From positions 93,299-157,298 of the forward strand of contig JAPLCA010000016.1 of NCBI GenBank assembly GCA_026392465.1: a DNA stretch of 64,000 nt. The letters are read 5' to 3'. This DNA comes from Propionibacteriales bacterium (GTDB lineage Bacteria; Actinomycetota; Actinomycetes; Propionibacteriales; Nocardioidaceae). Below the pieces are notes generated by a model. The model did no database searches. It saw nothing but the letters and a program-made list of their open reading frames with translations, and had not been told where the DNA came from. The position numbers and the translations under genes are program-made. Positions 25,543 to 34,345 of this stretch are shown here, one piece after another (within the stretch, counting starts at the first letter, position 1; each line of letters begins with the position of its first letter).

Positions 25543-26035
25543 CGCTCCCCCGGTGCGCCGCGAACACCAGGTCGCTGACCTGGCGGTGGAAGGACTCGAC
25601 GTGCGGGATGTCGCGCAGCTCGAGCCCGGCCTCCTCGCTGGCGTTGTGGATGATGAGCGTGCCGCAGCCGAGGATCCGGTCGTTGAGGTTCTTCTCGTAG
25701 GACACGTCGTTGATCCGGCTGAGTGGGATGACCCGACCCTCGCGGGTCAGGATGCCCTTCTGCTCGACGAGCCGCTGCGTGGTGAGGCTGTACGTCCAGG
25801 ACAGCCAGCGCAGGAACGGCACGACGCTGCCCCACAGGACGACGACGACCGCGACCGCGACGACCGCCCACCGGACGTAGCCGTCGCCGGAGCTGCCCGC
25901 CCTGGCGGCGAGGAAGCTGCCCGCGAACGCGACGGCGAGCAGGATGACCAGCGGGACGAACAGGACCTTGACGTGGGTGCGCGTCGTGGCGACGACCTGT
26001 TCGCCGTCCATCATGAACTTGCGGGAGAGCGCCAT
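25529..26035 (-). CDS. PH domain-containing membrane protein
   Basis: A 168-aa bacterial PH (bPH2-type) protein: two membrane helices (about 24-46 and 55-80) followed by a pleckstrin-like domain with [19 protein letters not shown] and [21 protein letters not shown]. The gene order purK-PH-birA matches Rv3276c-Rv3278c-Rv3279c apart from the cyclase inserted here. Function unknown; a scaffold or membrane-stress role is possible. The start at 26035 has GGGAGGA about 8 nt upstream. Confidence 0.85.
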   Translation of the reverse strand: MALSRKFMMDGEQVVATTRTHVKVLFVPLVILLAVAFAGSFLAARAGSSGDGYVRWAVVAVAVVVVLWGSVVPFLRWLSWTYSLTTQRLVEQKGILTREGRVIPLSRINDVSYEKNLNDRILGCGTLIIHNASEEAGLELRDIPHVESFHRQVSDLVFAAHRGSDESV

Positions 26036-26116
26036 GCGGGAATCCTCCCACGGCGCGCCCGGGGACCGGGAGGGATCGTGACGGCGGGGCGGCGGCAGGT
26101 CGGCGGTGCCGTCGTC

Positions 26117-26950
26117 TCAGCGGGCGGGACGCACGTGCGTGACGTCGCCGGCGCTGATCGCGCGTCCGGCGACCACCAGGCGGCCCAGGGGGTCGACGTC
26201 GTCGGCTCGGCCGTGCAGCACCGACCCGTCGGGCAGGTCCACCTGGACGGTCGAGCCGAGCGTGACGCAACGCTCGAGGTAGTCGGCACGCAGCAGGGTC
26301 GGGTCGCCGGCACCGGCGACCCAGCGACGGTAGAGACGTTCGAGGTGGCCGAGCAGGATCTGCAGCACCACGCCGCGGTCGGTGGTGGCCGCGCCCGCGA
26401 GCGCGAAGGACGTCGCCGTGGGCACGGGCAGCTCCTCCTGCGTGAGGGTCAGGTTGATGCCGATGCCGAGCACGGCGGCCGCGCCGGCGGACCCCTCCGC
26501 CCGCTCGACGAGGATCCCGGAGAGCTTGCGGCCGTCGACGAGCACGTCGTTCGGCCACTTCAGCCCCGACGCGACGCCGCAGTCGCGGGCCGTGAGGTCG
26601 ACGGCGATGCCGGCCAGCAGCGGCAGCCACGTCCACTGCGGCAGCGCCACGGTGTCGGGGCGCAGCAGGACGGAGACCACCAGACCCGACCGCGGCGGCG
26701 CCTCCCAGCGTCGGTCCAGCCGCCCTCGCCCTGCCGTCTGGTGCTCCGTGGAGACGACCAGGCCCTCGGGCGCGCCCTGGGCGACCGCCGCGACGACGTC
26801 GGCGTTGGTGCTCGCGGTGCTGGTCGACACCTCGACCGCGGTCCACAGCCCCCCGTCGACGAGCAGCGCACGCCGCAGCTCCTCGACGTCGAGGAGGGGC
26901 CGGTCGGGGGTCGGCGCGGCAGGTGTCGGGGCCGGGGTCGGTGCTTCCAT
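26117..26950 (-). CDS. birA: Biotin--[acetyl-CoA-carboxylase] ligase
   Basis: A 277-aa biotin protein ligase that charges the biotin carrier lysine, here most obviously that of AccA encoded at 31.9 kb. Motifs: [12 protein letters not shown], the biotinoyl-AMP loop [28 protein letters not shown] and GIGINL. There is no N-terminal helix-turn-helix, so this is a class I (non-regulatory) ligase. An extended Pro/Ala/Thr-rich start precedes the domain. It is divergent from accD across 51 nt, the same arrangement as Rv3279c/Rv3280. Confidence 0.94.
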   Translation of the reverse strand: MEAPTPAPTPAAPTPDRPLLDVEELRRALLVDGGLWTAVEVSTSTASTNADVVAAVAQGAPEGLVVSTEHQTAGRGRLDRRWEAPPRSGLVVSVLLRPDTVALPQWTWLPLLAGIAVDLTARDCGVASGLKWPNDVLVDGRKLSGILVERAEGSAGAAAVLGIGINLTLTQEELPVPTATSFALAGAATTDRGVVLQILLGHLERLYRRWVAGAGDPTLLRADYLERCVTLGSTVQVDLPDGSVLHGRADDVDPLGRLVVAGRAISAGDVTHVRPAR

Positions 26951-26988
26951 GCGGCAAGCCTCACACAACGCAGAAGGCCGTCCCTCGC

Positions 26989-26994
26989 TACTCT
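26989..26994 (+). promoter_or_regulatory. Candidate -10 element for accD
   Basis: TACTCT ending 7 nt before the accD GTG at 27002. Confidence 0.45.
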
Positions 26995-27001
26995 GACCCT
27001 C

Positions 27002-28593
<1,592 letters not shown>

Positions 28594-28594
<1 letters not shown>

Positions 28595-28863
28595 TGGCCG
28601 GCGGGACGACCCCCCAGGACGAGGGGACCGAGACCACCGCGGCACCGGTGAAGCCGGTGCTGCGGGTGGTCCGCGGTGACCTGACGTCCGAGGAGCTCGC
28701 CGCCCTGGTGGCGGTCGTGGCGGCGCGCAACGCCGCCGCGGCGCACGCGGCGGCGAACGCCGCGGGCCCGAAGCCGCGCAGCGAGTGGGGCCACCCCTCC
28801 CGCGCGGCCCGCACGCCGCTGCGCGTCGGCCCCGACGCCTGGCGTCGCTCCGCCTGGGCCTGA
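28594..28863 (+). CDS. accE: Acyl-CoA carboxylase epsilon subunit
   Basis: An 89-aa small subunit of the actinobacterial acyl-CoA carboxylase complex, which stabilises and activates the alpha-beta core. Features: a poorly conserved acidic start, the conserved VLRVVRGDLTSEELAALVAV block (residues about 22-41), an Ala-rich stretch and a C-terminal W-rich SEWGHPSR...RRSAWA end that anchors to AccD. The ATG at 28594 overlaps the accD stop by one base, so translation is coupled. Confidence 0.88.
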
Positions 28864-28873
28864 CGGCCGACGC

Positions 28874-29521
28874 ATGCCCCTGCGCCACGAGCCCGACGTG
28901 TCCGTGGCGGACTGGGTCGTGCGTGCCGACGCGTCCTGGCCGGTGCTGGTCACACAGGGTCCGCCGGGCCTCGACGCGTACGCCACGGTCCGCTTCGACG
29001 GCGAGGACGCCGACCCCTACCGGCCCGACCCGGACGTCGTGGCGCTCGTGACGCGGCTGGCCGCGGCCCACACGTCCACGCCGGAGCGGTGCTGGTTCGC
29101 CCTCTGGGAGGGCTGGGGCGAGCTGGAGGGCGGCGGACGGGTCTACGCCGAGATGGACCCGCACCGCCTGTTCGGGCGGTTGTTCCGCCAGCCGCCTCCC
29201 CCGGAGGTCGCGCCGGCCTTCGACCGCGACGTGCTCGACGCGCCGCGTGCCGACCTGGCCGGCGAGCGCTCCTACCTGCTGTTCACCGGCGCGGTCGCCG
29301 ACGTCGGCGACTGGGGCGCCCGCCCGCCGCGTCCGGGGTGGCCCGCCGACCTGCCGCAGGCGTCGTTCACCTGGCCGGAGGACCATGCGTGGTGCATCGC
29401 CTCCGACGTCGACCCCGACTGGTTCACGGTGGGGGGTCCGCGCAGCCTCGTCGACGCCGTGCTCGCCCACCCGGACCTGCGCGCCGAGCGCGTGACGCAC
29501 GGCTCCCCTCCCCCCGTCTGA
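28874..29521 (+). CDS. Hypothetical protein
   Basis: A 215-aa soluble protein that I do not recognise. It is rich in Trp, Pro and Asp, with repeated aromatic patches (CWFALWEGWGELEGG, SYLLFTGAVADVGDW, HAWCIASDVDPDWFTVGG) and no signal peptide, membrane helix or nucleotide-binding motif. It follows accE by 10 nt and so is probably translated from the same message. Position in the accD-accE-maf stretch may only reflect read-through transcription. Predicted to be a genuine gene from length, frame and spacing. Confidence 0.72.
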   Translation: MPLRHEPDVSVADWVVRADASWPVLVTQGPPGLDAYATVRFDGEDADPYRPDPDVVALVTRLAAAHTSTPERCWFALWEGWGELEGGGRVYAEMDPHRLFGRLFRQPPPPEVAPAFDRDVLDAPRADLAGERSYLLFTGAVADVGDWGARPPRPGWPADLPQASFTWPEDHAWCIASDVDPDWFTVGGPRSLVDAVLAHPDLRAERVTHGSPPPV

Positions 29522-29550
29522 CCCGCGCCCCGTCCCCACTCCCACCCCCA

Positions 29551-29645
29551 CCATCGGTGGACCAGCAACCGCAAGACGGCCGCAGACGTTCTCCAGCCAC
29601 CGATGCCGCCCCGTGCCGGCGCTGATGTTGCACATCCACCGATGG
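29551..29645. repeat. Cluster of intergenic ATCGGTGGA-family repeats
   Basis: Within the 156-nt gap before maf are CCATCGGTGGACCAGCAAC (29551-29569), AGCCACCGATGC (29595-29606, inverted and shortened) and GTTGCACATCCACCGATGG (29627-29645, inverted). The outer copies form an imperfect inverted pair. A related copy is in the purE-purK spacer. Confidence 0.5.
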
Positions 29646-29677
29646 GGGGCGGGCGTCGGGCCTGCCACGATGGGCGC

Positions 29678-30277
29678 ATGGTGCGCATGGTCCTGGCCTC
29701 CCAGTCCCCCGCCCGGCTCGCGACGCTGCGGGCGGCGGGCATCGAGCCGGAGGTGGTGGTCTCCGGGGTCGACGAGTCGCAGGTGACGACCCACGACGCC
29801 GCCAACCTGGCGGCCGCCCTCGCGCAGCTGAAGTGCCGCGCCGTCGCGTCCGGCGTCGACGACCCCGACGCGCTCGTCGTGGGCTGCGACTCCGTGCTCG
29901 CGTTCGAGGGCGAGATCCTGGGCAAGCCGGGCGACGCCGACACCGCGCGCGCCCGCTGGCGGCGCCTGCGCGGACGGTCCGGGGTGCTGCACACCGGCCA
30001 CTGCGTGCGCCGGGGCGGGCGCGAGGTCGTCGACAGCGCGTCGACCGTCGTGCACTTCGCCGACGTCAGCGACATCGAGATCGACGCCTACGTGGCCACC
30101 GGCGAGCCGCTGCACGTGGCAGGCGCCTTCACGATCGACGGCCTCGGCGGCGCCTTCGTGCGCGGCATCGAGGGCGACCACCACTGCGTGGTCGGGATCA
30201 GCCTCCCGCTGCTGCGCGACCTCGTCGCCGACCTCGACGTCGTCTGGACCGACCTCTGGAACCGACCCCTCGACTGA
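29678..30277 (+). CDS. maf: Maf-family nucleotide pyrophosphatase
   Basis: A 199-aa Maf protein; the family hydrolyses non-canonical or canonical NTPs (dTTP/UTP or modified pyrimidines) and in some bacteria delays septation. The N-terminal SQSPARLATLRAAGIE, the metal-binding LVVGCDSVLAFEGEILGKPG and VAGAFTIDGLGGAFVRGIEG are all present. The ATG at 29678 gives the expected MVRMVLASQSP start. Maf after accD-accE and before accA is the mycobacterial order (Rv3282). Confidence 0.92.
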   Translation: MVRMVLASQSPARLATLRAAGIEPEVVVSGVDESQVTTHDAANLAAALAQLKCRAVASGVDDPDALVVGCDSVLAFEGEILGKPGDADTARARWRRLRGRSGVLHTGHCVRRGGREVVDSASTVVHFADVSDIEIDAYVATGEPLHVAGAFTIDGLGGAFVRGIEGDHHCVVGISLPLLRDLVADLDVVWTDLWNRPLD

Positions 30278-30329
30278 CCAGGTCACGCGATCCGGTCCTC
30301 GACGGGCCCGGCACGTGGGACCATGGGTG

Positions 30330-30542
30330 ATGCCCACCTCGCGCCGCCACCACGCGTCCAGCCCGTTCCAGCGTCCGGCCGAGGTGCCGGACGAGGTCTA
30401 CGAGGTCGACGCGCGCGTCAGCCACGACACCTGGGGCCTCGGACGCATCGTCAGCCTCCAGGGCACCCGCTCGGCCCAGGTCGACTTCGGCGACCAGGTG
30501 CGGCACGTGCCGCTGCCCTGCCGCGCCCTGGTCACCCTCTGA
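30330..30542 (+). CDS. Small protein with UvrD-tail-like SH3 barrel
   Basis: About 70 aa (ATG 30330; in-frame GTGs at 30315 and 30327 are alternatives). After about 25 disordered basic residues comes EVDARVSHDTWGLGRIVSLQ and AQVDFGDQVRHVPLPC, a pattern like the Tudor/SH3-like C-terminal tail of UvrD/PcrA helicases and CarD-type RNA polymerase binders. This suggests contact with RNA polymerase or nucleic acid, but it is only pattern similarity. It closes the accD-maf transcript and converges on the second acyl-CoA dehydrogenase 19 nt away. Confidence 0.7.
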   Translation: MPTSRRHHASSPFQRPAEVPDEVYEVDARVSHDTWGLGRIVSLQGTRSAQVDFGDQVRHVPLPCRALVTL

Positions 30543-30561
30543 CGCTGCCGCGCCACGGCCG

Positions 30562-31740
30562 TCACTCGACGGGCAGGCCCAGGCCGCGGGCGATCAGCAT
30601 GCGCTGCACCTCGCTCGTGCCCTCGCCGATCTCGAGGATCTTCGCGTCGCGGTAGAAGCGCGCCACCGGGTACTCCTCCATGAAGCCGTACCCGCCGAAG
30701 ACCTGGGTGGCGATCCGGGTGCCGGTGACCGCCGCCTCCGTCGAGTACAGCTTCGCCACCGACGCGGCCTGCTTGACGACGGCGTACGGCGCGCCGGCGT
30801 CCTTGAGGCCAGCCGCCCGGTAGGTGAGGGCGCGCGCCCCCTCCAGCAGCACGGCGAGGTCGGCCACCTGGAACGCGACGCCCTGCTTCGCCCCGATCGG
30901 GACGCCGAACGTCTGCCGCTCGCCCGCGTACTGCACGCAGAGATCCAGGCAGGCCTGCAGGCAGCCCACCGACAGCGCGGAGATCGCGATGCGTCCGTCG
31001 TCGAGGGTGGCCAGGAACTGCGCGTAGCCCCGTCCGCGCTCCCCCAGCAGGTGGTCGGCGGGTACCCGCGCGCCCGTGAACGTCAGCGGGTGGGTGTCGG
31101 AGATGTGCCAGCCGAGCTTGTCGTAGGCCGGTTCGGCGACGAATCCCGGCGTCCCGGCCGGGAGCATGATCGCCGAGATCTCGGGGCGCCCGTCGGCGCG
31201 CTCGCCCGTGCGTGCGGTGACCGTGACGACGGACGTCAGCTGGTTGCCGGAGTTGGTGATGAACTGCTTCGCGCCGTCGACCACCCAGGTGTCGCCGTCG
31301 AGCACGGCCCGCGTTCGGGTGGCGCCGGCGTCGGACCCCGCGCCGGGCTCGGTGAGCCCGAAGCCGGCGAGCGTGCGCCCGGCCACCAGGTCGGGCAGCC
31401 AGCGCTCCTGCTGCTCCGGCGTGCCGTAGGCGACGATCGGGTTGATGCCGAGGCCCACGCCGGCCTGCAGCGTGATGCCCATGGACTGGTCGACCCGGCC
31501 CAGCTCCTCGATGGCGACGCACAGGCTCGTGAAGTCGCCGTCCGCCCCGCCGACCGCCTCGGGCGCCGTGAGGCCGAACAGCCCCAGGTCGCCCATGGCG
31601 CGCACGACGTCGACCGGGAAGTGGTGGTCGCGGTCCCACTGCGCCACGTGCGGTGCGATCTCGGCCTCCGCGAACTCCCGCACGGTGCGTCGGAAGTCCT
31701 CGTGCTCGCGGGAGAGACCTGTCATCGATGCGGCGACCAT
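30562..31740 (-). CDS. Acyl-CoA dehydrogenase
   Basis: A second FAD acyl-CoA dehydrogenase (392 aa). FGLTEPGAGSDAGATRTRA, KQFITNSGNQLTSVVTVT, FGGYGFMEEYPVARFYRDAK and IGEGTSEVQR (candidate catalytic Glu) mark the usual domains. ATG 31740 is supported by TAGGCT ending 6 nt upstream; MTGLSREHED five codons later is the alternative. It is divergent from accA, with a perfect palindrome in the shared control region. Together with carboxylase genes this hints at branched-chain amino acid or odd-chain acyl catabolism (inference). Confidence 0.92.
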   Translation of the reverse strand: MVAASMTGLSREHEDFRRTVREFAEAEIAPHVAQWDRDHHFPVDVVRAMGDLGLFGLTAPEAVGGADGDFTSLCVAIEELGRVDQSMGITLQAGVGLGINPIVAYGTPEQQERWLPDLVAGRTLAGFGLTEPGAGSDAGATRTRAVLDGDTWVVDGAKQFITNSGNQLTSVVTVTARTGERADGRPEISAIMLPAGTPGFVAEPAYDKLGWHISDTHPLTFTGARVPADHLLGERGRGYAQFLATLDDGRIAISALSVGCLQACLDLCVQYAGERQTFGVPIGAKQGVAFQVADLAVLLEGARALTYRAAGLKDAGAPYAVVKQAASVAKLYSTEAAVTGTRIATQVFGGYGFMEEYPVARFYRDAKILEIGEGTSEVQRMLIARGLGLPVE

Positions 31741-31746
31741 GGCGCG

Positions 31747-31752
31747 AGCCTA
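31747..31752 (-). promoter_or_regulatory. Candidate -10 element for acyl-CoA dehydrogenase
   Basis: TAGGCT on the minus strand, 6 nt before the ATG at 31740. Confidence 0.45.
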
Positions 31753-31760
31753 GCACCGTC

Positions 31761-31778
31761 GGTTAACGGTCGTTAACC
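31761..31778. promoter_or_regulatory. Perfect palindromic operator
   Basis: GGTTAACGGTCGTTAACC: two 8-bp arms with a 2-nt centre. It falls between the -10 (31747-31752) and the expected -35 of the acyl-CoA dehydrogenase, so a bound protein would block that promoter. Form and size match TetR-family operators. The regulator is not encoded in the window. Confidence 0.6.
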
Positions 31779-31844
31779 TGTGCGGAGGGGACACCACGCC
31801 CCCGGCGTGACGTACCTCATCCGGCCGCGACCGCGCGCTCCCCC

Positions 31845-31850
31845 TAGACT
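31845..31850 (+). promoter_or_regulatory. Candidate -10 element for accA
   Basis: TAGACT, 52 nt before the accA GTG, leaving a short leader that contains the AGGAG ribosome site. Confidence 0.4.
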
Positions 31851-31902
31851 CAGCACGCGGTGCGGCCCCCCGCCCAGCCTGTCCATCCCGAGGAGAGTGT
31901 TC

Positions 31903-33699
31903 GTGAGCAAGCCCCTGCAGAAGGTCCTGATCGCCAACCGTGGCGAGATCGCGGTCCGCGTCATCCGAGCCTGCAAGGACGCCGGCATCGGCAGCGTCGC
32001 CGTCTACGCCGAGCCCGACCGCGACGCGATCTTCGTGCGCATGGCCGACGAGGCCTACTCGCTCGACGGCGCGACCCCGGGCGACTCCTACCTCTCCATC
32101 GAGAAGATCATCGCCGTCGCGAAGCGCTCCGGCGCCGACAGCGTGCACCCCGGCTACGGCTTCCTCGCCGAGAACGCCGACTTCGCCCAGGCGGTCATCG
32201 ACGCCGACCTCGTCTGGATCGGCCCGCCGCCCTCGGCCATCGACGCCCTCGGCGACAAGGCCAAGGCCAAGCAGATCGCCGAGCGCGCCAACGCGCCGCT
32301 CGCGCCCGGCACCAAGGAGCCCGCGAAGGACGCCGACGAGATCGTCGCCTTCGCCGAGGAGCACGGCCTGCCCGTCGCGATCAAGGCCGTCTTCGGCGGC
32401 GGCGGACGCGGCCTGAAGGTCGCCCGCACGATCGAGGAGATCCCCGAGCTCTTCGAGTCGGCCACGCGCGAGGCGGTCGCCGCCTTCGGCCGCGGCGAGT
32501 GTCTCGTCGAGAAGTTCCTCGACAAGCCCCGCCACGTCGAGACCCAGTGCATCGCCGACCAGCACGGCAACGTCGTCGTCGTCTCCACGCGCGACTGCTC
32601 GCTCCAGCGCCGCCACCAGAAGCTCGTCGAGGAGGCGCCCGCGCCGTTCCTGACCGACGACCAGCTCAAGCGTCTGTACGACTCCTCCAAGGCCATCCTC
32701 AAGGAGGCCGGCTACTACGGCGCCGGCACCTGCGAGTTCCTCGTCGCCCGCGACGGCACCATCAGCTTCCTCGAGGTCAACACCCGCCTCCAGGTCGAGC
32801 ACTGCGTCTCCGAGGAGGTCACCGGCATCGACCTCGTGCGCGAGATGTTCCGCATCGCCGCCGGCGAGGAGCTCGGCTACGGCGACCCCGAGATCATCGG
32901 CCACTCCATCGAGTTCCGCATCAACGCCGAGGACGGCGGCCGCGGCTTCCTGCCCGCCCCCGGCACGCTCACGAAGTGGGCGCCCCCGTCGGGCCCCGGC
33001 GTCCGCCTCGACGGCGGCTACGAGGAGGGCCAGACCGTCCCCGGAGCCTTCGACTCCCTCGTCGCCAAGCTGATCGTCACCGGCCGCACCCGCGAGCAGG
33101 CCATCGAGCGCTCGCGCCGCGCGCTCGACGAGTTCGTCGTCGAGGGCATGCCGACCGTCATCCCGTTCCACCGTGACGTGCTCGACAACCCCGCCTACAA
33201 CGCCTTCCCGACCGCGGACGGCGAGGGCTCGTTCGACGTCTACACGACGTGGATCGAGACCGACTACGACAACCAGCTCGAGCCCTACAGCGGCCCGACG
33301 GAGACCGACGAGCCCGGCGAGCGCGAGCGCGTCGTCGTCGAGGTCGCCGGCAAGCGGGTCGAGGTCGTCCTGCCCGGCGGCCTGGGCGCCGTCGCCGCCT
33401 CCGGTGCCGCGGGCGGCGCCAAGAAGCCGAAGCGCAAGGGCGGCAAGGCCGCCGGCGCCGCTGCCTCCGGCGACTCGCTCACCTCGCCCATGCAGGGCAC
33501 CGTCGTCAAGGTCTCCGTCGAGGAGGGCCAGGAGGTCGCCGCGGGCGACACCGTCCTCGTCATCGAGGCCATGAAGATGGAGCAGCCCATCACCGCGCAC
33601 AAGGCCGGCACCGTCACCGGCCTGTCCGCCGAGATCGGCGCCACCATCGGCGCCGGCGAGGTCGTCGCGACCATCGCCGACGCACCCGCCGCCGAGTAG
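31903..33699 (+). CDS. accA: Acyl-CoA carboxylase alpha subunit (biotin carboxylase + BCCP)
   Basis: A 598-aa biotin carboxylase/biotin carrier fusion of the AccA3 type. It carboxylates its own biotin with ATP and bicarbonate and passes CO2 to the AccD subunit. Biotin carboxylase part: [34 protein letters not shown]-grasp loop [11 protein letters not shown], and active-site [21 protein letters not shown] Lys/Ala/Gly-rich linker (about 505-525) precedes the carrier domain with the biotinylated lysine in EAMKMEQP (about residue 564). The GTG at 31903 has AGGAG 7 nt upstream. BirA at 26.1 kb is the expected modifying enzyme. Confidence 0.96.
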   Translation: MSKPLQKVLIANRGEIAVRVIRACKDAGIGSVAVYAEPDRDAIFVRMADEAYSLDGATPGDSYLSIEKIIAVAKRSGADSVHPGYGFLAENADFAQAVIDADLVWIGPPPSAIDALGDKAKAKQIAERANAPLAPGTKEPAKDADEIVAFAEEHGLPVAIKAVFGGGGRGLKVARTIEEIPELFESATREAVAAFGRGECLVEKFLDKPRHVETQCIADQHGNVVVVSTRDCSLQRRHQKLVEEAPAPFLTDDQLKRLYDSSKAILKEAGYYGAGTCEFLVARDGTISFLEVNTRLQVEHCVSEEVTGIDLVREMFRIAAGEELGYGDPEIIGHSIEFRINAEDGGRGFLPAPGTLTKWAPPSGPGVRLDGGYEEGQTVPGAFDSLVAKLIVTGRTREQAIERSRRALDEFVVEGMPTVIPFHRDVLDNPAYNAFPTADGEGSFDVYTTWIETDYDNQLEPYSGPTETDEPGERERVVVEVAGKRVEVVLPGGLGAVAASGAAGGAKKPKRKGGKAAGAAASGDSLTSPMQGTVVKVSVEEGQEVAAGDTVLVIEAMKMEQPITAHKAGTVTGLSAEIGATIGAGEVVATIADAPAAE

Positions 33700-33729
33700 C
33701 ACCGCCGCCGAGCAGTCCTGCACCACCAC

Positions 33730-33771
33730 CGACGCCGGTGGTCCACCCCTCGGGGCGGGCCACCGGCGTCG
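33730..33771 (+). terminator. Hairpin terminator after accA
   Basis: Arms CGACGCCGGTGG (33730-33741) and CCACCGGCGTCG (33760-33771) pair perfectly; the loop contains a further CCCC/GGGG helix. No T-run follows, as is common in high-GC actinobacteria. Confidence 0.6.
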
Positions 33772-33800
33772 TGCTGTGCTGTGCTGGTCTGCCGCCCAGA

Positions 33801-33855
33801 GCCCGGCACCCCCGCCGGGCCGATCCGCCGCCCGGTGCCCGGCACCCCCGCCGGG
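33801..33855. repeat. 19-bp direct repeat in accA/holin spacer
   Basis: GCCCGGCACCCCCGCCGGG occurs at 33801-33819 and again at 33837-33855. It is self-complementary in part and lies in non-coding DNA downstream of the accA terminator. Confidence 0.5.
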
Positions 33856-33869
33856 GCCGGTATCTGGAG

Positions 33870-34256
33870 TCAGGAGGCGACGGGCGGCACCTCGGCGGGC
33901 GCCTGGGTGTCCACCTCGCCGTACGCCACGCCGGCGGCCCACACGAGCAGCACCGTCACGACCCAGGCCACCGGACCGTGCAGGTCGAAGCCGTCACCGG
34001 GCACCAGGGCGTCGGTGAGGACCAGGGCCACCGCCGTGAGCACGAGGCCGCCGAGCACGGCCGACGGACGCGCGAGCCGCGGCGCGAGCGTGGCGGTCGC
34101 GCGACGCAGCGCCACGGCCAGGACCGTGAAGACGAGGACCGCCACGAGCAGCCCGCCGAGCCGGACGGAGAACCCGTCGAGGACGGCGGCGGCGAGCCCG
34201 AGGGACGCGACGTTCGCCAGGGCCGCGAAGCCGAGGGACCGGAGGATCGACAGCAT
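33870..34256 (-). CDS. Phage-holin-4-like small membrane protein
   Basis: A 128-aa protein with about four membrane helices (ALANVASLGLAAAVL, LGGLLVAVLVFTVLAVAL, VLGGLVLTAVALVLTDALV, AWVVTVLLVWAAGVAYG). Layout resembles the PF04020-type family of small bacterial membrane proteins called phage holin family; there is no sign of a phage here. The start MLSILRSLGFAALAN at 34256 places the first helix correctly; the frame remains open upstream to 34319. It follows the amidase/SpoIID gene by 89 nt on the same strand. Function unknown. Confidence 0.65.
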   Translation of the reverse strand: MLSILRSLGFAALANVASLGLAAAVLDGFSVRLGGLLVAVLVFTVLAVALRRATATLAPRLARPSAVLGGLVLTAVALVLTDALVPGDGFDLHGPVAWVVTVLLVWAAGVAYGEVDTQAPAEVPPVAS

Positions 34257-34345
34257 GTCGAGCAGTATCGCCGACTCCCTCGGACGTCCCGGAACCGGTG
34301 CCCCGCCGTCGCCGCCCACAGGCGACGACGGCAGGAGCGCCGGGC

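Noticed and set aside
33801..33855. Start of a CRISPR-like array
   Set aside because: Only two copies of a GC-rich 19-mer, 17 nt apart, no cas genes.
33870..34256. Prophage remnant suggested by the holin-like protein
   Set aside because: No other phage gene, attachment site or composition change nearby; the family is common in ordinary bacterial chromosomes.
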